DNA of 64,000 bases. It comes from UBA6770 sp965660875. GTDB taxonomy: Bacteria > Bacteroidota > Bacteroidia > Flavobacteriales_G > Salibacteraceae. The translations under genes were made by a program, and so were the position numbers. Location: positions 34,000-97,999 of the forward strand of contig CBFIBQ010000010.1 of NCBI GenBank assembly GCA_965660875.1. Direction: 5' to 3'. Within the stretch, counting starts at the first letter, position 1; every line of letters starts with the position of its first letter. Shown here one piece after another: positions 18,856 to 27,651 of the stretch. The notes beneath the pieces are model-generated. The model saw only the letters and a list, made by a program, of their open reading frames with translations, had not been told where the DNA came from and searched no databases.

Positions 18856-20385
18856 CTAATGTTTAAAATGTCTTGTTCCAGTGACTACCATTGTCATCCC
18901 TTGAGTGTTGCAATAATCAATACTCAATTGGTCTTTAATTGAACCTCCCGGTTGAATTACTGCATGAATTCCAGCTTTATGGGCTATTTCTACACAATCT
19001 GGGAAGGGAAAAAACGCATCCGAAGCCATTACCGCACCGTGCGTGTCGAAGTCAAATGCTTTTGCCTTGTTGATGGCTTGGTTTAATGCATCTACTCTAC
19101 TCGTTTGTCCTGTTCCGCTAGCCAGTAATTGACCATTTTTAACCAGCACTATGGTGTTTGATTTGGTGTGTTTAACCAATTTATTGGCAAAAATCAAATC
19201 GGCTACTTCCGCAGAACTTGGCGCATTGTTAGTTACTGTTTTAAAGTCTTTTTCAGTTTCGCTATTTACATCACGCTCTTGGACTAAAATACCATTTAAG
19301 CTCGACCGGTATATTGTGTTGGGCAACTCAGTTTCCTTTTTAACGAGAATTATTCGGTTTTTTTTCTGCTTCAATACCTCTAAAGCATCCTCAGAAAAGG
19401 AAGGTGCAATAATTACCTCAAAAAATAATTTATGAATTTCTTCCGCTGTCTGCAAATCCACTTCAGTGTTGGTAATTAAAATGCCACCAAAAGCAGAAAC
19501 AGGATCTGCCGCTAAAGCGTCATTCCAAGCTTCTAAAACCGTTTTTCTTGTTGCAAAACCACACGCATTATTGTGTTTCATTACACCGAAAGTGGGGTCG
19601 CCATCTTTAAAATCTTCCATCAAACACACTGCCGCATCAACGTCCAACAAGTTGTTGTATGAAAGCTCTTTTCCATTGAGTTTATCAAATAACTCGTCTA
19701 AATTCCCGTGGAAACTTGCCTTTTGATGTGGGTTTTCTCCATACCTCAGCGACTGAGCGTTATTCTCCGATAGCCGAATAAAATCTTGATTATAGTCCCT
19801 ATTAAAATAAGCTGAAATGGCGCTGTCGTAATGTGATGAGACTTTGAAAGCTTCTAGTGCTAACTCTTTTCTGTCGGATAACTTTGTACTTCCTTGCTCT
19901 TCGTTTAAGAGATTTAAAAGCCTACCATACTGGTTCATTGAAGGTACAATGACCACATCTTTAAAGTTTTTTGCCGCAGCTCTGATCAATGAAATGCCAC
20001 CAATATCTATTTTTTCAATTATCGCCTGTTCCTCATCCGTACTGGCAACTGTTTCCTCGAAGGGATACAAGTCAACGATTACAAGGTCTAACTCAGGAAT
20101 CTCAAATTCTTTCAACTGCTCATTATCTGAATCCAGATCTCTTCGAGACAAGATTCCACCAAATACCTTAGGATGCAAAGTCTTGACCCTTCCGCCCAAA
20201 ATGGAGGGGTAAGAAGTTAAATCTTCCACTCGCTCCACAGCGACACCTAACTTTTCAATGAACGTTTGCGTTCCTCCAGTGGAGTAAATTGTAACTCCCA
20301 ATTCGTCCAATTTTCGGACGATTGGCTCTAAACCATCTTTACTAAACACTGAAATCAGTGCATTTTTTATCTTTTTTTCTTCCAC
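18856..20385 (-). CDS. purH: Bifunctional AICAR formyltransferase/IMP cyclohydrolase
   Basis: Catalyses the last two steps of IMP synthesis. The N-terminal MGS-like cyclohydrolase domain (KNALISVFSKDGLEPIV, YSTGGTQTFIEKLGV, GGRVKTLHPKVFGGIL) is followed by the transformylase domain (LRYGENPHQKASF, KHNNACGFA, RHFKH at the end). The reading frame stays open to 20454, but homologues begin directly at the KKIKNAL block. The only fitting start is the GTG at 20385, giving 509 residues, the normal family length; the ATG at 20454 would add 23 unrelated residues. It heads the mre operon, 17 bases before mreB. Confidence 0.94.
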   Translation of the reverse strand: MEEKKIKNALISVFSKDGLEPIVRKLDELGVTIYSTGGTQTFIEKLGVAVERVEDLTSYPSILGGRVKTLHPKVFGGILSRRDLDSDNEQLKEFEIPELDLVIVDLYPFEETVASTDEEQAIIEKIDIGGISLIRAAAKNFKDVVIVPSMNQYGRLLNLLNEEQGSTKLSDRKELALEAFKVSSHYDSAISAYFNRDYNQDFIRLSENNAQSLRYGENPHQKASFHGNLDELFDKLNGKELSYNNLLDVDAAVCLMEDFKDGDPTFGVMKHNNACGFATRKTVLEAWNDALAADPVSAFGGILITNTEVDLQTAEEIHKLFFEVIIAPSFSEDALEVLKQKKNRIILVKKETELPNTIYRSSLNGILVQERDVNSETEKDFKTVTNNAPSSAEVADLIFANKLVKHTKSNTIVLVKNGQLLASGTGQTSRVDALNQAINKAKAFDFDTHGAVMASDAFFPFPDCVEIAHKAGIHAVIQPGGSIKDQLSIDYCNTQGMTMVVTGTRHFKH

Positions 20386-20641
20386 TTTTAACGCTATTGG
20401 ATTTGAAGTTACCACCTTTCGAAAAGAATATCGGCATAAACTGTTAATTATCAAGGCTTTAAAAAACCTAAAGTGTCACACCAATTTTACTCAACTCAGC
20501 TATGCAATTTTAGCAATAAACCATGGGCCAATTACCTATATAACCTCCACAAAATCAACAATGTTGATAAAAGCTTTCAAATGTTTAAAACCATTTATGA
20601 GTCTTGGCGAGTAAAACATAAGTTTTGGTGGATTTAATGAA

Positions 20642-20649
20642 TAATTTCG
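20642..20649 (+). promoter_or_regulatory. Possible -7 box for the DUF2911 gene
   Basis: TAATTTCG, one mismatch from TAnnTTTG, lies 26 bases before the ATG at 20676. A TTTG at 20624 is present but only 14 bases upstream, shorter than usual. Confidence 0.3.
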
Positions 20650-20675
20650 CCTACTTAACAATTAAACTGAAATTT

Positions 20676-21518
20676 ATGAAAATACAAACTATCGGAATAG
20701 GTTTGGCAATGTTGCTAATGTCTACCGCAAACGCACAACAAATTAAAACACCGCAACCAAGTCCTTATGGAGAAGTAGAGCAAGTTATTGGACTAACAGA
20801 AGTAGAGTTGTCTTACAGCCGTCCTGGAGTAAAAGACCGCACTATTTTCGGAGACTTGGTTCCTTACGGAAAAATTTGGAGAACGGGAGCTAATGCAGCG
20901 ACCAAAATCGAAGTGGAAGGTGATGTAATGCTTTCTGGTAAAAAATTATCAAAAGGTAAATATTCTGTATTTACTATTCCAGGAAAAGATGAGTGGACCG
21001 TTATCATTAATTCGGATTCGAAAGCTTCGGTAAGTCAATACAAAGAAGATAAAGATGTATTGCGTTTTACAGTTAAACCAATGAAGACGGCTTCAAAGGT
21101 TGAAACTTTTACTATGTTGTTCGCAAACGTAACTTCAAATTCAGCAGATTGGCAAATCATGTGGGAAAATACTATGATTTCCATACCCGTATCGGTAGAA
21201 GTAGATAAAGCAATCATGAGCAAAATTGCGGCTGTAACAAGCGGACCTAGTTCAAGAGACTTATATGTTGCTGCTAAATATTACTACGATAACGATAAAG
21301 ACATCAAACAAGCTTTAGCATGGATCAACCAATCTGTTGAAATGGATGGCGACGATCAAAAGTTTTGGGTGGTCTATTGGCAGGCTATGATTTTAGCAAA
21401 ATCTGGTGACAAAAAAGCGGCAATTGCAGCGGCCGAAAAATCTAAAGGTTTGGCAGAAGCAGCCAAGTACGATGCGTATGTGAAGAAAAATGACCAATTG
21501 ATCAAATCGCTTAAATAA
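20676..21518 (+). CDS. Secreted DUF2911 domain protein
   Basis: Exported protein of 280 residues. I start at 20676 because MKIQTIGIGLAMLLMSTANAQQ is a clean signal peptide; the frame from 20625 would add 17 residues before it. The DUF2911 core follows (residues 25-165: SPYGEVEQVIGLTEVELSYSRP, FGDLVPYGKIWRTGANAATKI, GKYSVFTIPGKDEWTVI), and the C-terminal 100 residues look helical and TPR-like (AAKYYYDNDKDIKQALAWINQ). Common in Bacteroidota, function unknown, probably periplasmic. A strong intrinsic terminator follows 27 bases after the stop. Confidence 0.86.
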   Translation: MKIQTIGIGLAMLLMSTANAQQIKTPQPSPYGEVEQVIGLTEVELSYSRPGVKDRTIFGDLVPYGKIWRTGANAATKIEVEGDVMLSGKKLSKGKYSVFTIPGKDEWTVIINSDSKASVSQYKEDKDVLRFTVKPMKTASKVETFTMLFANVTSNSADWQIMWENTMISIPVSVEVDKAIMSKIAAVTSGPSSRDLYVAAKYYYDNDKDIKQALAWINQSVEMDGDDQKFWVVYWQAMILAKSGDKKAAIAAAEKSKGLAEAAKYDAYVKKNDQLIKSLK

Positions 21519-22424
21519 TTGATTAAAAGTCTTTTAATAGCACTTAAAAAACTCGCAGCAATACTCATTGCTGCGAGTTTTTTTTCTTGTTCAAACGAGC
21601 CAAAGGACAATACAGCCTTAAGTTTCGACAACAACCCCATCTTCTATGAAGTAACAGGTAAGGGGCCATTAACCTTAATTTTTGTGCATGGCCTAGGTGC
21701 TGACCACAGTTATTGGGACAGCCAAAAAAGTTTTTTTAAAGACAAATACCAAGTTGTTACGCTTGATTTAGCTGGACACGGAGCTTCGGGAAAAGTGAGA
21801 AAGAATTGGACTCCTGAAAACTACTCAAAAGACGTGATGGCCGTTATGAACGAGCTACAATCTGAAAATATTGTGCTTATCGGCCACGATATGGGAGACG
21901 AAATCATATTGAGAGCGAGTAGAACAACTCCTAATAAAATGTTGGGTATGATTGGAGTCGATAACTTTAAATCCATAGATATTGTAAATGAGGACTCGTT
22001 GCGCAAGGCTGAGGATCGCTTTTTTAATATTATGCAAAAAAGTTACAAGCTGGGTGCTGAATTTTATGTAGCTGAGTATTTATTTTCACCTTACTCCAAC
22101 CCTAGAATAATTAAAAAAGTAATTGGTGATATGCAAAACCTGAAGCCCGCAGTAGGAATTGGGACTTTGGAATACTTGTTTAAGGATACAAAAAGTGAAA
22201 AAACATTTTTAAGGAATATAACAGCACCGCTTTACCTGATTAATAGTGATTATGCATACACAGATACAGCGGCTTTAAAAAAGTATTGCTTTTATGGGTA
22301 CGATATTACCTACATAAGAAATATTGGACATTACCCCATGCTTGAGGCTCCAAGTAAATTGAACAATGCCTTAGCCCAATATTTAATGCGTATTGAAAAT
22401 CGTCACATAAGAAAAAAGAAATAA
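21519..22424 (+). CDS. Lipoprotein alpha/beta hydrolase with Asp nucleophile
   Basis: Alpha/beta hydrolase of 301 residues. The only in-frame start before the fold is the TTG at 21519, immediately after the upstream stop; it gives a signal peptide with KK, a hydrophobic core and lipobox-like SFFSC (Cys24). The oxyanion motif is VHGLGADHSYW. The nucleophile elbow reads GHDMGD, so Asp replaces the usual Ser, as in epoxide hydrolases and haloalkane dehalogenases. A late His is in NIGHYPMLEAP. The bases encoding the signal peptide also form the upstream gene's terminator. If the TTG is not used, no other ATG precedes the catalytic core. Substrate unknown. Confidence 0.75.
   Translation: MIKSLLIALKKLAAILIAASFFSCSNEPKDNTALSFDNNPIFYEVTGKGPLTLIFVHGLGADHSYWDSQKSFFKDKYQVVTLDLAGHGASGKVRKNWTPENYSKDVMAVMNELQSENIVLIGHDMGDEIILRASRTTPNKMLGMIGVDNFKSIDIVNEDSLRKAEDRFFNIMQKSYKLGAEFYVAEYLFSPYSNPRIIKKVIGDMQNLKPAVGIGTLEYLFKDTKSEKTFLRNITAPLYLINSDYAYTDTAALKKYCFYGYDITYIRNIGHYPMLEAPSKLNNALAQYLMRIENRHIRKKK
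21546..21585 (+). terminator. Intrinsic terminator overlapping a signal-peptide coding region
   Basis: Left arm 21546-21562 and right arm 21567-21583 are perfect complements (core CTCGCAGCAAT / ATTGCTGCGAG) around a four-base loop ACTC, followed by an eight-T run at 21578-21585. It should end the DUF2911 transcript, yet it lies within codons 10-23 of the hydrolase frame. Confidence 0.88.
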
Positions 22425-22432
22425 TTTAAGAT

Positions 22433-22771
22433 ATGAGTGACACGGTAACCCCTTGCCCAAATTGTAGAGGAACCTATGCTTATCCCATGGATAGCTTGAT
22501 GCTTTGTCCAGAGTGCGGATATGAATGGAACCCAACGGATAGCCCTACTGAAGAAAGTAATAAGGTTATAGATGCAAACGGGAATGAGTTGCAAAACGGG
22601 GATACCGTAATTGTATTAAAAAACTTACCTGTTAAAGGTGCACCAGGCCCTGTGAAAGCGGGAACCAAGGTAAAGAACATCCGTTTGGTAGACGAAGACC
22701 ACAACATTGCTTGCAAAATTGACGGTTTTGGAGCTATGGGATTGAAGTCGGAATTTGTAAAAAAGGCTTAA
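22433..22771 (+). CDS. yjdM: YjdM/PhnA-type zinc-ribbon protein
   Basis: Protein of 112 residues. An N-terminal zinc ribbon has two CxxC pairs (CPNC at residues 8-11 and CPECGYEW near 25-32), followed by the compact PhnA domain (VIDANGNELQNGDTVIVLKNLPVKG, KVKNIRLVDEDHNIACKIDGFGAMGLKSEFVKK). The family was named for phosphonate use, but a catalytic role is not supported and it is best treated as of unknown function. It starts eight bases after the hydrolase and overlaps the convergent mgtE by four bases. Confidence 0.9.
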   Translation: MSDTVTPCPNCRGTYAYPMDSLMLCPECGYEWNPTDSPTEESNKVIDANGNELQNGDTVIVLKNLPVKGAPGPVKAGTKVKNIRLVDEDHNIACKIDGFGAMGLKSEFVKKA

Positions 22772-24123
22772 CCTCCGTACATCAAACGGCCAATCATAAA
22801 GTAAATAAAAAGCCCAACTATATCGTTTACAGTAGTTATAAAAGGCCCTGTGGCTAAAGCTGGGTCAATCTTGTAGCGATCTAAGGTTAAAGGTATTATT
22901 GTTCCAAATAAAGCTGCAATAACTATAACCGCCAATAAAGCCAAACTGACGGTATAACTTAAATTTAAGGAGTCTCCAAAAATCACATTGTAAATCAAGA
23001 CCAGTATGGCACATGCCAGCCCATTTATTAATGCAACACTAAATTCTTTTAGCAACTTGGGTACAATTCCTCCAAGTCCCATACTATTGTTAGCCAGTCC
23101 CTGCACCACAATTGCTGAGGACTGAACACCTACGTTCCCACCCATGGCTGCAACTAACGGAATAAAGAAAGCCATTTCTGGATACAGTTGTATGTCTCCC
23201 TCATAAATGCCGATAACCCGAGCTCCAAAAATACCACCTATCAAACCCAAAACAAGCCAAGGCAATCGAGCACGAGTAAGCAGCCAAACACTGTCCGTAG
23301 ACTCTACATCTTCGCTAATACCCGAAGCCATTTGGTAATCCTTATCCGCTTCTTCTCGAATTACATCTACCACGTCATCAATCGTAATTCGACCAATTAA
23401 GCGATGCAAATTATCCACTACAGGCAAGGCTACTAAATCGTATTTTTCCATAATGCTCGCAACCTCTTCGGTACTATCACTAGCCTTTACCCAATGAATA
23501 TCCGAAACATAAACATCTGAAATTTTAGCATTGGTTGGTGCTACCATCATTTTTTTTAGCGCCAATCTACCCTTTAGGCGGTTCTTTTCATCGGTTACGT
23601 AAACCGTATAGACATTTTCAATATCCTCAGCTTGTTTACGCAACTCCAAAATACTGTCTGTAACGGACATGTGGTCAAAAACTCGAACCATTTCCTTGCC
23701 CATAATAGCACCGGCCGTACCTTCTTCGTAATTTAATAGATCAACGATTTGACTGGCTTGGTCTATATCATCTAAGTGAGAAATTACCTCTTCTTTCCTT
23801 TCTTCAGAAAGTTCTTGAATAAGGTCGGCTGCATCATCTGTTTCTAGATTCTCAACAAAGTTTTCGGCAATCTCGGTTGCAGAATACGCCTCTAATAAGT
23901 CTTTTCTATTGTCCTCATCTAAATGTGTTACGGTATCGGAGGCTCGGTCAGGTTCAATATACTGAAGAATAATCTTGCACTCCTCAGTTGAAAGTTCATT
24001 TAGGATTTCGGCTACATCTACTGCATGCAGCTCATTAAAGAGGCCAATTAAACGATTTTCATCATTGGCAGCAGCGGCTTCTTGAATTTCACTGAGATAT
24101 TCTCTTGTAAGCTCAAACTGCAT
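22768..24123 (-). CDS. mgtE: MgtE-type magnesium transporter
   Basis: Mg2+ channel of 451 residues. An N-terminal superhelical domain (residues 1-130, with repeated acidic helices), two CBS domains (about 140-255) and a five-helix membrane domain carrying PLVAAMGGNVGVQSSAIVVQG and, at the end, ATGPFITTVNDIVGLFIYF. CBS and N domains sense cytosolic Mg2+ and gate the pore. Upstream there is a TAACTTTG -7 box (24165-24172) and a GGAGG seven bases before the ATG, a rare Shine-Dalgarno in this window. Confidence 0.94.
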   Translation of the reverse strand: MQFELTREYLSEIQEAAAANDENRLIGLFNELHAVDVAEILNELSTEECKIILQYIEPDRASDTVTHLDEDNRKDLLEAYSATEIAENFVENLETDDAADLIQELSEERKEEVISHLDDIDQASQIVDLLNYEEGTAGAIMGKEMVRVFDHMSVTDSILELRKQAEDIENVYTVYVTDEKNRLKGRLALKKMMVAPTNAKISDVYVSDIHWVKASDSTEEVASIMEKYDLVALPVVDNLHRLIGRITIDDVVDVIREEADKDYQMASGISEDVESTDSVWLLTRARLPWLVLGLIGGIFGARVIGIYEGDIQLYPEMAFFIPLVAAMGGNVGVQSSAIVVQGLANNSMGLGGIVPKLLKEFSVALINGLACAILVLIYNVIFGDSLNLSYTVSLALLAVIVIAALFGTIIPLTLDRYKIDPALATGPFITTVNDIVGLFIYFMIGRLMYGG

Positions 24124-24164
24124 ATATCTGCCTCCAAATTTTTACGTTATAAATAGTTCGCTCA

Positions 24165-24190
24165 CAAAGTTATAGTTATTACTGAGCAAA
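24165..24190 (-). promoter_or_regulatory. Promoter of mgtE
   Basis: Minus-strand TTTG (24190-24187) and a perfect -7 box TAACTTTG (24172-24165), 14 bases apart, somewhat short. The leader would be about 37 nt and contains the GGAGG site; no Mg2+-responsive leader structure is evident. Confidence 0.5.
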
Positions 24191-24200
24191 AAAAGTACTG

Positions 24201-24962
24201 CTAGCTTTGATGCAAGGCCAGAGTAATGTCCACAAATTCGTCCACACTCAAAGTTTCTGCTCGTCTATCACCGTATGGTACCTGAAGTTTATTTGGATTG
24301 ATTGGTTTAAGCGCGTTATTTAAAGTCTTTCGACGTTGGTTAAAGGCTGTTTTTACGGTTTGAACGAATTTATCGATATCACAATTTAGCCGAGAAACCT
24401 TATTACGCTTCATTCTCAGTACACCGCTTACTACTTTTGGGGGAGGAAAAAATGCATCGCGCTGCACATCAAATAAATACTCGATATCATAAAACGCTTG
24501 TAACAACACACTCAAAATTCCATATGATTTTGAACCAGGTTTTGAAGCCACTCTTTGAGCGACCTCTTTCTGAAACATTCCAACCAATTCAGGTACTTGA
24601 TTTCGCTGATCGAATACTCTAAATAGAATTTGAGAGGAAATATTATAGGGAAAGTTTCCAATGATTGAAATAGGTTCTGTGCTCACTTCAGCAAGTTTTA
24701 CTCGCAAAAAGCTTTGTTCTAGTAATTGATAATCTGGTACGCCTAGCTCATTAATCAAAAACTCAATAGACTCCTCGTCAACCTCGCATAGCCAGAGGTT
24801 TTTAAGGTCTTTTTTGATTAAGTATTGAGAAAGTACACCTGTTCCTGGGCCGATTTCCATTACCTGTGCAGTTGGATCGTAGCTAAGCGCATCAACTATC
24901 TTGAGCGCGGTAGGTAGGTCGTTTAAAAAGTGTTGTCCTAGGTGTTTTTTTGGCCTTACCAT
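24201..24962 (-). CDS. rsmA: 16S rRNA dimethyladenosine transferase RsmA (KsgA)
   Basis: SAM-dependent enzyme of 253 residues that dimethylates two adjacent adenosines near the 3' end of 16S rRNA during 30S maturation. Motifs: start KKHLGQHFLND, SAM-binding VMEIGPGTGVLSQYL, and the catalytic GNFPYNISSQI. The C-terminal helical domain has FNQRRKTLNNAL. The ATG shares one base with the upstream stop (TAATG), so it is coupled to the DUF4286 gene. Confidence 0.96.
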   Translation of the reverse strand: MVRPKKHLGQHFLNDLPTALKIVDALSYDPTAQVMEIGPGTGVLSQYLIKKDLKNLWLCEVDEESIEFLINELGVPDYQLLEQSFLRVKLAEVSTEPISIIGNFPYNISSQILFRVFDQRNQVPELVGMFQKEVAQRVASKPGSKSYGILSVLLQAFYDIEYLFDVQRDAFFPPPKVVSGVLRMKRNKVSRLNCDIDKFVQTVKTAFNQRRKTLNNALKPINPNKLQVPYGDRRAETLSVDEFVDITLALHQS

Positions 24963-25261
24963 TACACCTCTTCAAGTAATGTTCTAAAGGCAACAAACTT
25001 TCCAGAATACTTATCGTTGTGTTCTTTCTGCAATCTTGGTGCGTGGTTGTCTTGATATTCCTTTAAATTCTCCCAAGAGGTGGTGCTATACTGAATACTA
25101 AAGGTTTTACCATCTTCGTCATCCACCAGCACTTTCAAAATATTATTTGCAGTAAAAAGTCCTGTTTTCATTACGTCTGGGATGTGTGTTTCTTTCATCC
25201 ACACCAACCAGTCCTCATGAACGGAATTGTCAACTTTTACGGTAACGTTATAAACTATCAT
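24962..25261 (-). CDS. DUF4286 family protein
   Basis: Small protein of 99 residues, beginning MIVYNVTVKVDNSVHEDWLVWMKETHIPDVM and containing QYSTTSWENLKEYQDNHAPRLQKEH, matching the DUF4286 family, which has a ferredoxin-like (dimeric alpha-beta barrel) look. No signal peptide, so cytosolic. Function unknown. Frequently next to rsmA in Bacteroidota; here its stop overlaps the rsmA ATG by one base. Confidence 0.85.
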   Translation of the reverse strand: MIVYNVTVKVDNSVHEDWLVWMKETHIPDVMKTGLFTANNILKVLVDDEDGKTFSIQYSTTSWENLKEYQDNHAPRLQKEHNDKYSGKFVAFRTLLEEV

Positions 25262-25279
25262 GCTTTAGTATTTTAAGTA

Positions 25280-27100
25280 TTAAAGGTTATCTCCACGTAA
25301 TTTACGAAAGCGTTTTCTGCTCTCCGTTGCAAATAAACTGTCTTGATAATCGGTAATAATAAGTTGGTATAGCTCTTTTGCTTTTTCTGAATTATTCAGC
25401 TGGTTTTCATTTAATTCGGCTAGATGAAAAATGGCTTTATCCGCTAAAATATCTTGCGAAAAAAAAGTTTTGATATCCACTAAAAATTTAGCTGCATCTT
25501 CAAATTTGCGCTCCTTCATGGCCATTTCGTAACGTAAAAACAGTATTTCATCTTCTAGGGCATGTCCAGGGTATTTGACCTTTATGCTATCGAGCTTTTC
25601 TCGGGCTTCTACCATTTTGTTTTGAAACAACAGTAAATCTGCATCAGCATAGAGTTTAAGCGGCACTGTGGTGGTATCTACCGTACTATTGTCTGTAATA
25701 ATTACCGATAACAACATAGCGTCGTTTGCAATGAGCTTTGTTGTTGCGCCTTTTAGAATATCCAATTGGGCTTTGGCTAAATCAAAGTTTCCCGTGTAAA
25801 AATGAACTTTCGAACTCTTAAACTTTGCCATTTCGCCCAGGTAGTCGTATTTAAACCCTTTATCTACCTGCCCATATACCAGTGACGCATCCCAAATGTA
25901 TCCTGCCGCTAACAAAGCATCACCATACTCCAATTTTATTTCTGCAACCGTATGAGCTGGAACACCCGGTATGGCCAAAGCCTCTTCGTAAGTATCCAAG
26001 CCTGGCTCTAATCGCTTCTGAAAGAAACACTGCACATAGGCCTTTTGCCGCAGCAGGGCAGCTGTAGCAGTAGACTTCCCAAATAGTTGAATGGTTTTAT
26101 CAAAATCACTAATAAGTTGCACAACATCAGCTGAGTCTATGGCACCCCCGGCAGAGAGTTGATCATAACGCACCATCAAGCCCCCAATACGCGCATCTGC
26201 ATAGTAAGGACCTTCCGGACCAACCTTAACCACATATGCATAAGCATCTGCTGCTACTTCATACTGCTTATTGTTTGCCAGTGTCTGTGCGAGGTTATAT
26301 ACTCTTCTGCCCTCTTCTGACAATCGTCGGTCTAGTGCTTTAACCTGAATAAAGGTTGCCGACCAATTGGACTCTTGCATATAAAGCCAAATCAACATTT
26401 CGGAGAACACTATTGAATTTGGATTTTGATTGATGCGTTGAATTAGTGCTTTTTTTAGTGCATTGTTAGCTGGACTATCTTGCTCATTGGCAGAAGTTTT
26501 ATTCAGAAGTCCTTCAACTGTCTTTAAATAACTAGGATTTAACGCCAACAGATTGAGCAACTCTTCTGCCATTTCATCGTAACGCTCCAAACGGTAATAT
26601 ACATCTGCAATTTCGGTATTGAACGGGTAGGTATTTTTCATAAGCGACCTACCCTTTTTATATACACTCAGAGCCTCCTCTGTGTATTTATAGTCCAAAA
26701 ATGCATTCGCCAACTCCACAATTATTTGATAATTGGGCACTATATTTTTAATGAGCTTTTTAAACTCTTTTTGCCTAGATTTTTGATCTTCTTCTAGCTC
26801 GTAGGTGTGTCCTACATCTACTTTTACCTTTTGGTTAATTGGATCAATCCGGGAATGTTTTTTGGCTAATTTTCTGGCTCCGTCAAAGTTTTCCAGTTGA
26901 ATTAAACACTTGTACAGGTAATTGTAATTGGAGGTGTTTGCCTGTTTCTGGTAAAGTCTTCCGTAGTATAATAAAGCTTTCTCGTATTCTTGGTTCTGAT
27001 AATAGTGTGCTGCCAATTGGTTATCGGTCGTCTGGGCTTTTACTTGAAAAGAAGCCAGCAATACGCCAAAGCAAAACAATATTTTCCACAGCCTATGCAT
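25280..27100 (-). CDS. Secreted TPR-repeat protein
   Basis: Protein of 606 residues with a signal peptide ending FQVKAQ and TPR-like helical pairs along its whole length (AAHYYQNQEYEKALLYYGRLY near the N-terminus, AIFHLAELNENQLNNSEKAKELYQLI near the C-terminus). Likely periplasmic or outer-membrane-associated scaffold. Which complex it serves is not apparent. It starts three bases after the preceding lipoprotein stop and ends 18 bases before DUF4286, so it lies in a serS-lipoprotein-TPR-DUF4286-rsmA run. Confidence 0.82.
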   Translation of the reverse strand: MHRLWKILFCFGVLLASFQVKAQTTDNQLAAHYYQNQEYEKALLYYGRLYQKQANTSNYNYLYKCLIQLENFDGARKLAKKHSRIDPINQKVKVDVGHTYELEEDQKSRQKEFKKLIKNIVPNYQIIVELANAFLDYKYTEEALSVYKKGRSLMKNTYPFNTEIADVYYRLERYDEMAEELLNLLALNPSYLKTVEGLLNKTSANEQDSPANNALKKALIQRINQNPNSIVFSEMLIWLYMQESNWSATFIQVKALDRRLSEEGRRVYNLAQTLANNKQYEVAADAYAYVVKVGPEGPYYADARIGGLMVRYDQLSAGGAIDSADVVQLISDFDKTIQLFGKSTATAALLRQKAYVQCFFQKRLEPGLDTYEEALAIPGVPAHTVAEIKLEYGDALLAAGYIWDASLVYGQVDKGFKYDYLGEMAKFKSSKVHFYTGNFDLAKAQLDILKGATTKLIANDAMLLSVIITDNSTVDTTTVPLKLYADADLLLFQNKMVEAREKLDSIKVKYPGHALEDEILFLRYEMAMKERKFEDAAKFLVDIKTFFSQDILADKAIFHLAELNENQLNNSEKAKELYQLIITDYQDSLFATESRKRFRKLRGDNL

Positions 27101-27103
27101 GCA

Positions 27104-27649
27104 TTAGTTGCTCGAATTAGTTTTTATGTAGGTAATGATGGAATCAATTCCTGGCTTATGTCGAGAATAGGTAGAGCCTATAGACTCGTGCCATACCTTT
27201 ATATTGCTTACACTTTCGTTATGCCGCTCAACTGCTTGTGCTTCCAGCGGAAACAACTCTTTAAAATCATCCACTTTCAAAACTTCATTGTCTAAGTCCT
27301 GCTTCAAGTTACTAAGCTGCTGATTGGTATAGGTCAATTCTGATTTTTGACTCTTGAACGTTTCTTTAAATTTTCGGACAGACTTTAAAGTTCGGTAGTA
27401 GTAGTCAATCTTAAGCGCAATGGGCAAATCCATGGTATCTGGATAATGCGATTGAATAAAACTTACATCCTGCTTCACTGTATCCAAAATCTTTGCAAAT
27501 TCATCAGGATTTAGATCAGACATAGTTTTTTCTGCACTAGTTACTATTGTCATTAGTGAATCTACTTGAGTAATTTGTTTTTGATTGGGATGATCCGAAC
27601 AACCTAAAACAGTTGCTATTACTACAGGTATTGCGAAAATTTTTCTCAT
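27104..27649 (-). CDS. Coiled-coil lipoprotein of unknown function
   Basis: Protein of 181 residues. Signal peptide with lipobox VLGC (Cys17), then a predominantly helical, Lys/Gln/Asp-rich chain (EKTMSDLNPDEFAKILDTVK, NQQLSNLKQDLDNEV) that looks coiled-coil. I do not recognise a family beyond this. Two bases separate it from serS and three from the TPR gene, so the lipoprotein and TPR protein probably act together at the outer membrane. Confidence 0.78.
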   Translation of the reverse strand: MRKIFAIPVVIATVLGCSDHPNQKQITQVDSLMTIVTSAEKTMSDLNPDEFAKILDTVKQDVSFIQSHYPDTMDLPIALKIDYYYRTLKSVRKFKETFKSQKSELTYTNQQLSNLKQDLDNEVLKVDDFKELFPLEAQAVERHNESVSNIKVWHESIGSTYSRHKPGIDSIITYIKTNSSN

Positions 27650-27651
27650 TT

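Noticed and set aside
20386..20454. N-terminal extension of PurH to an ATG
   Set aside because: The 23 extra residues do not resemble PurH, and the GTG start gives the normal length.
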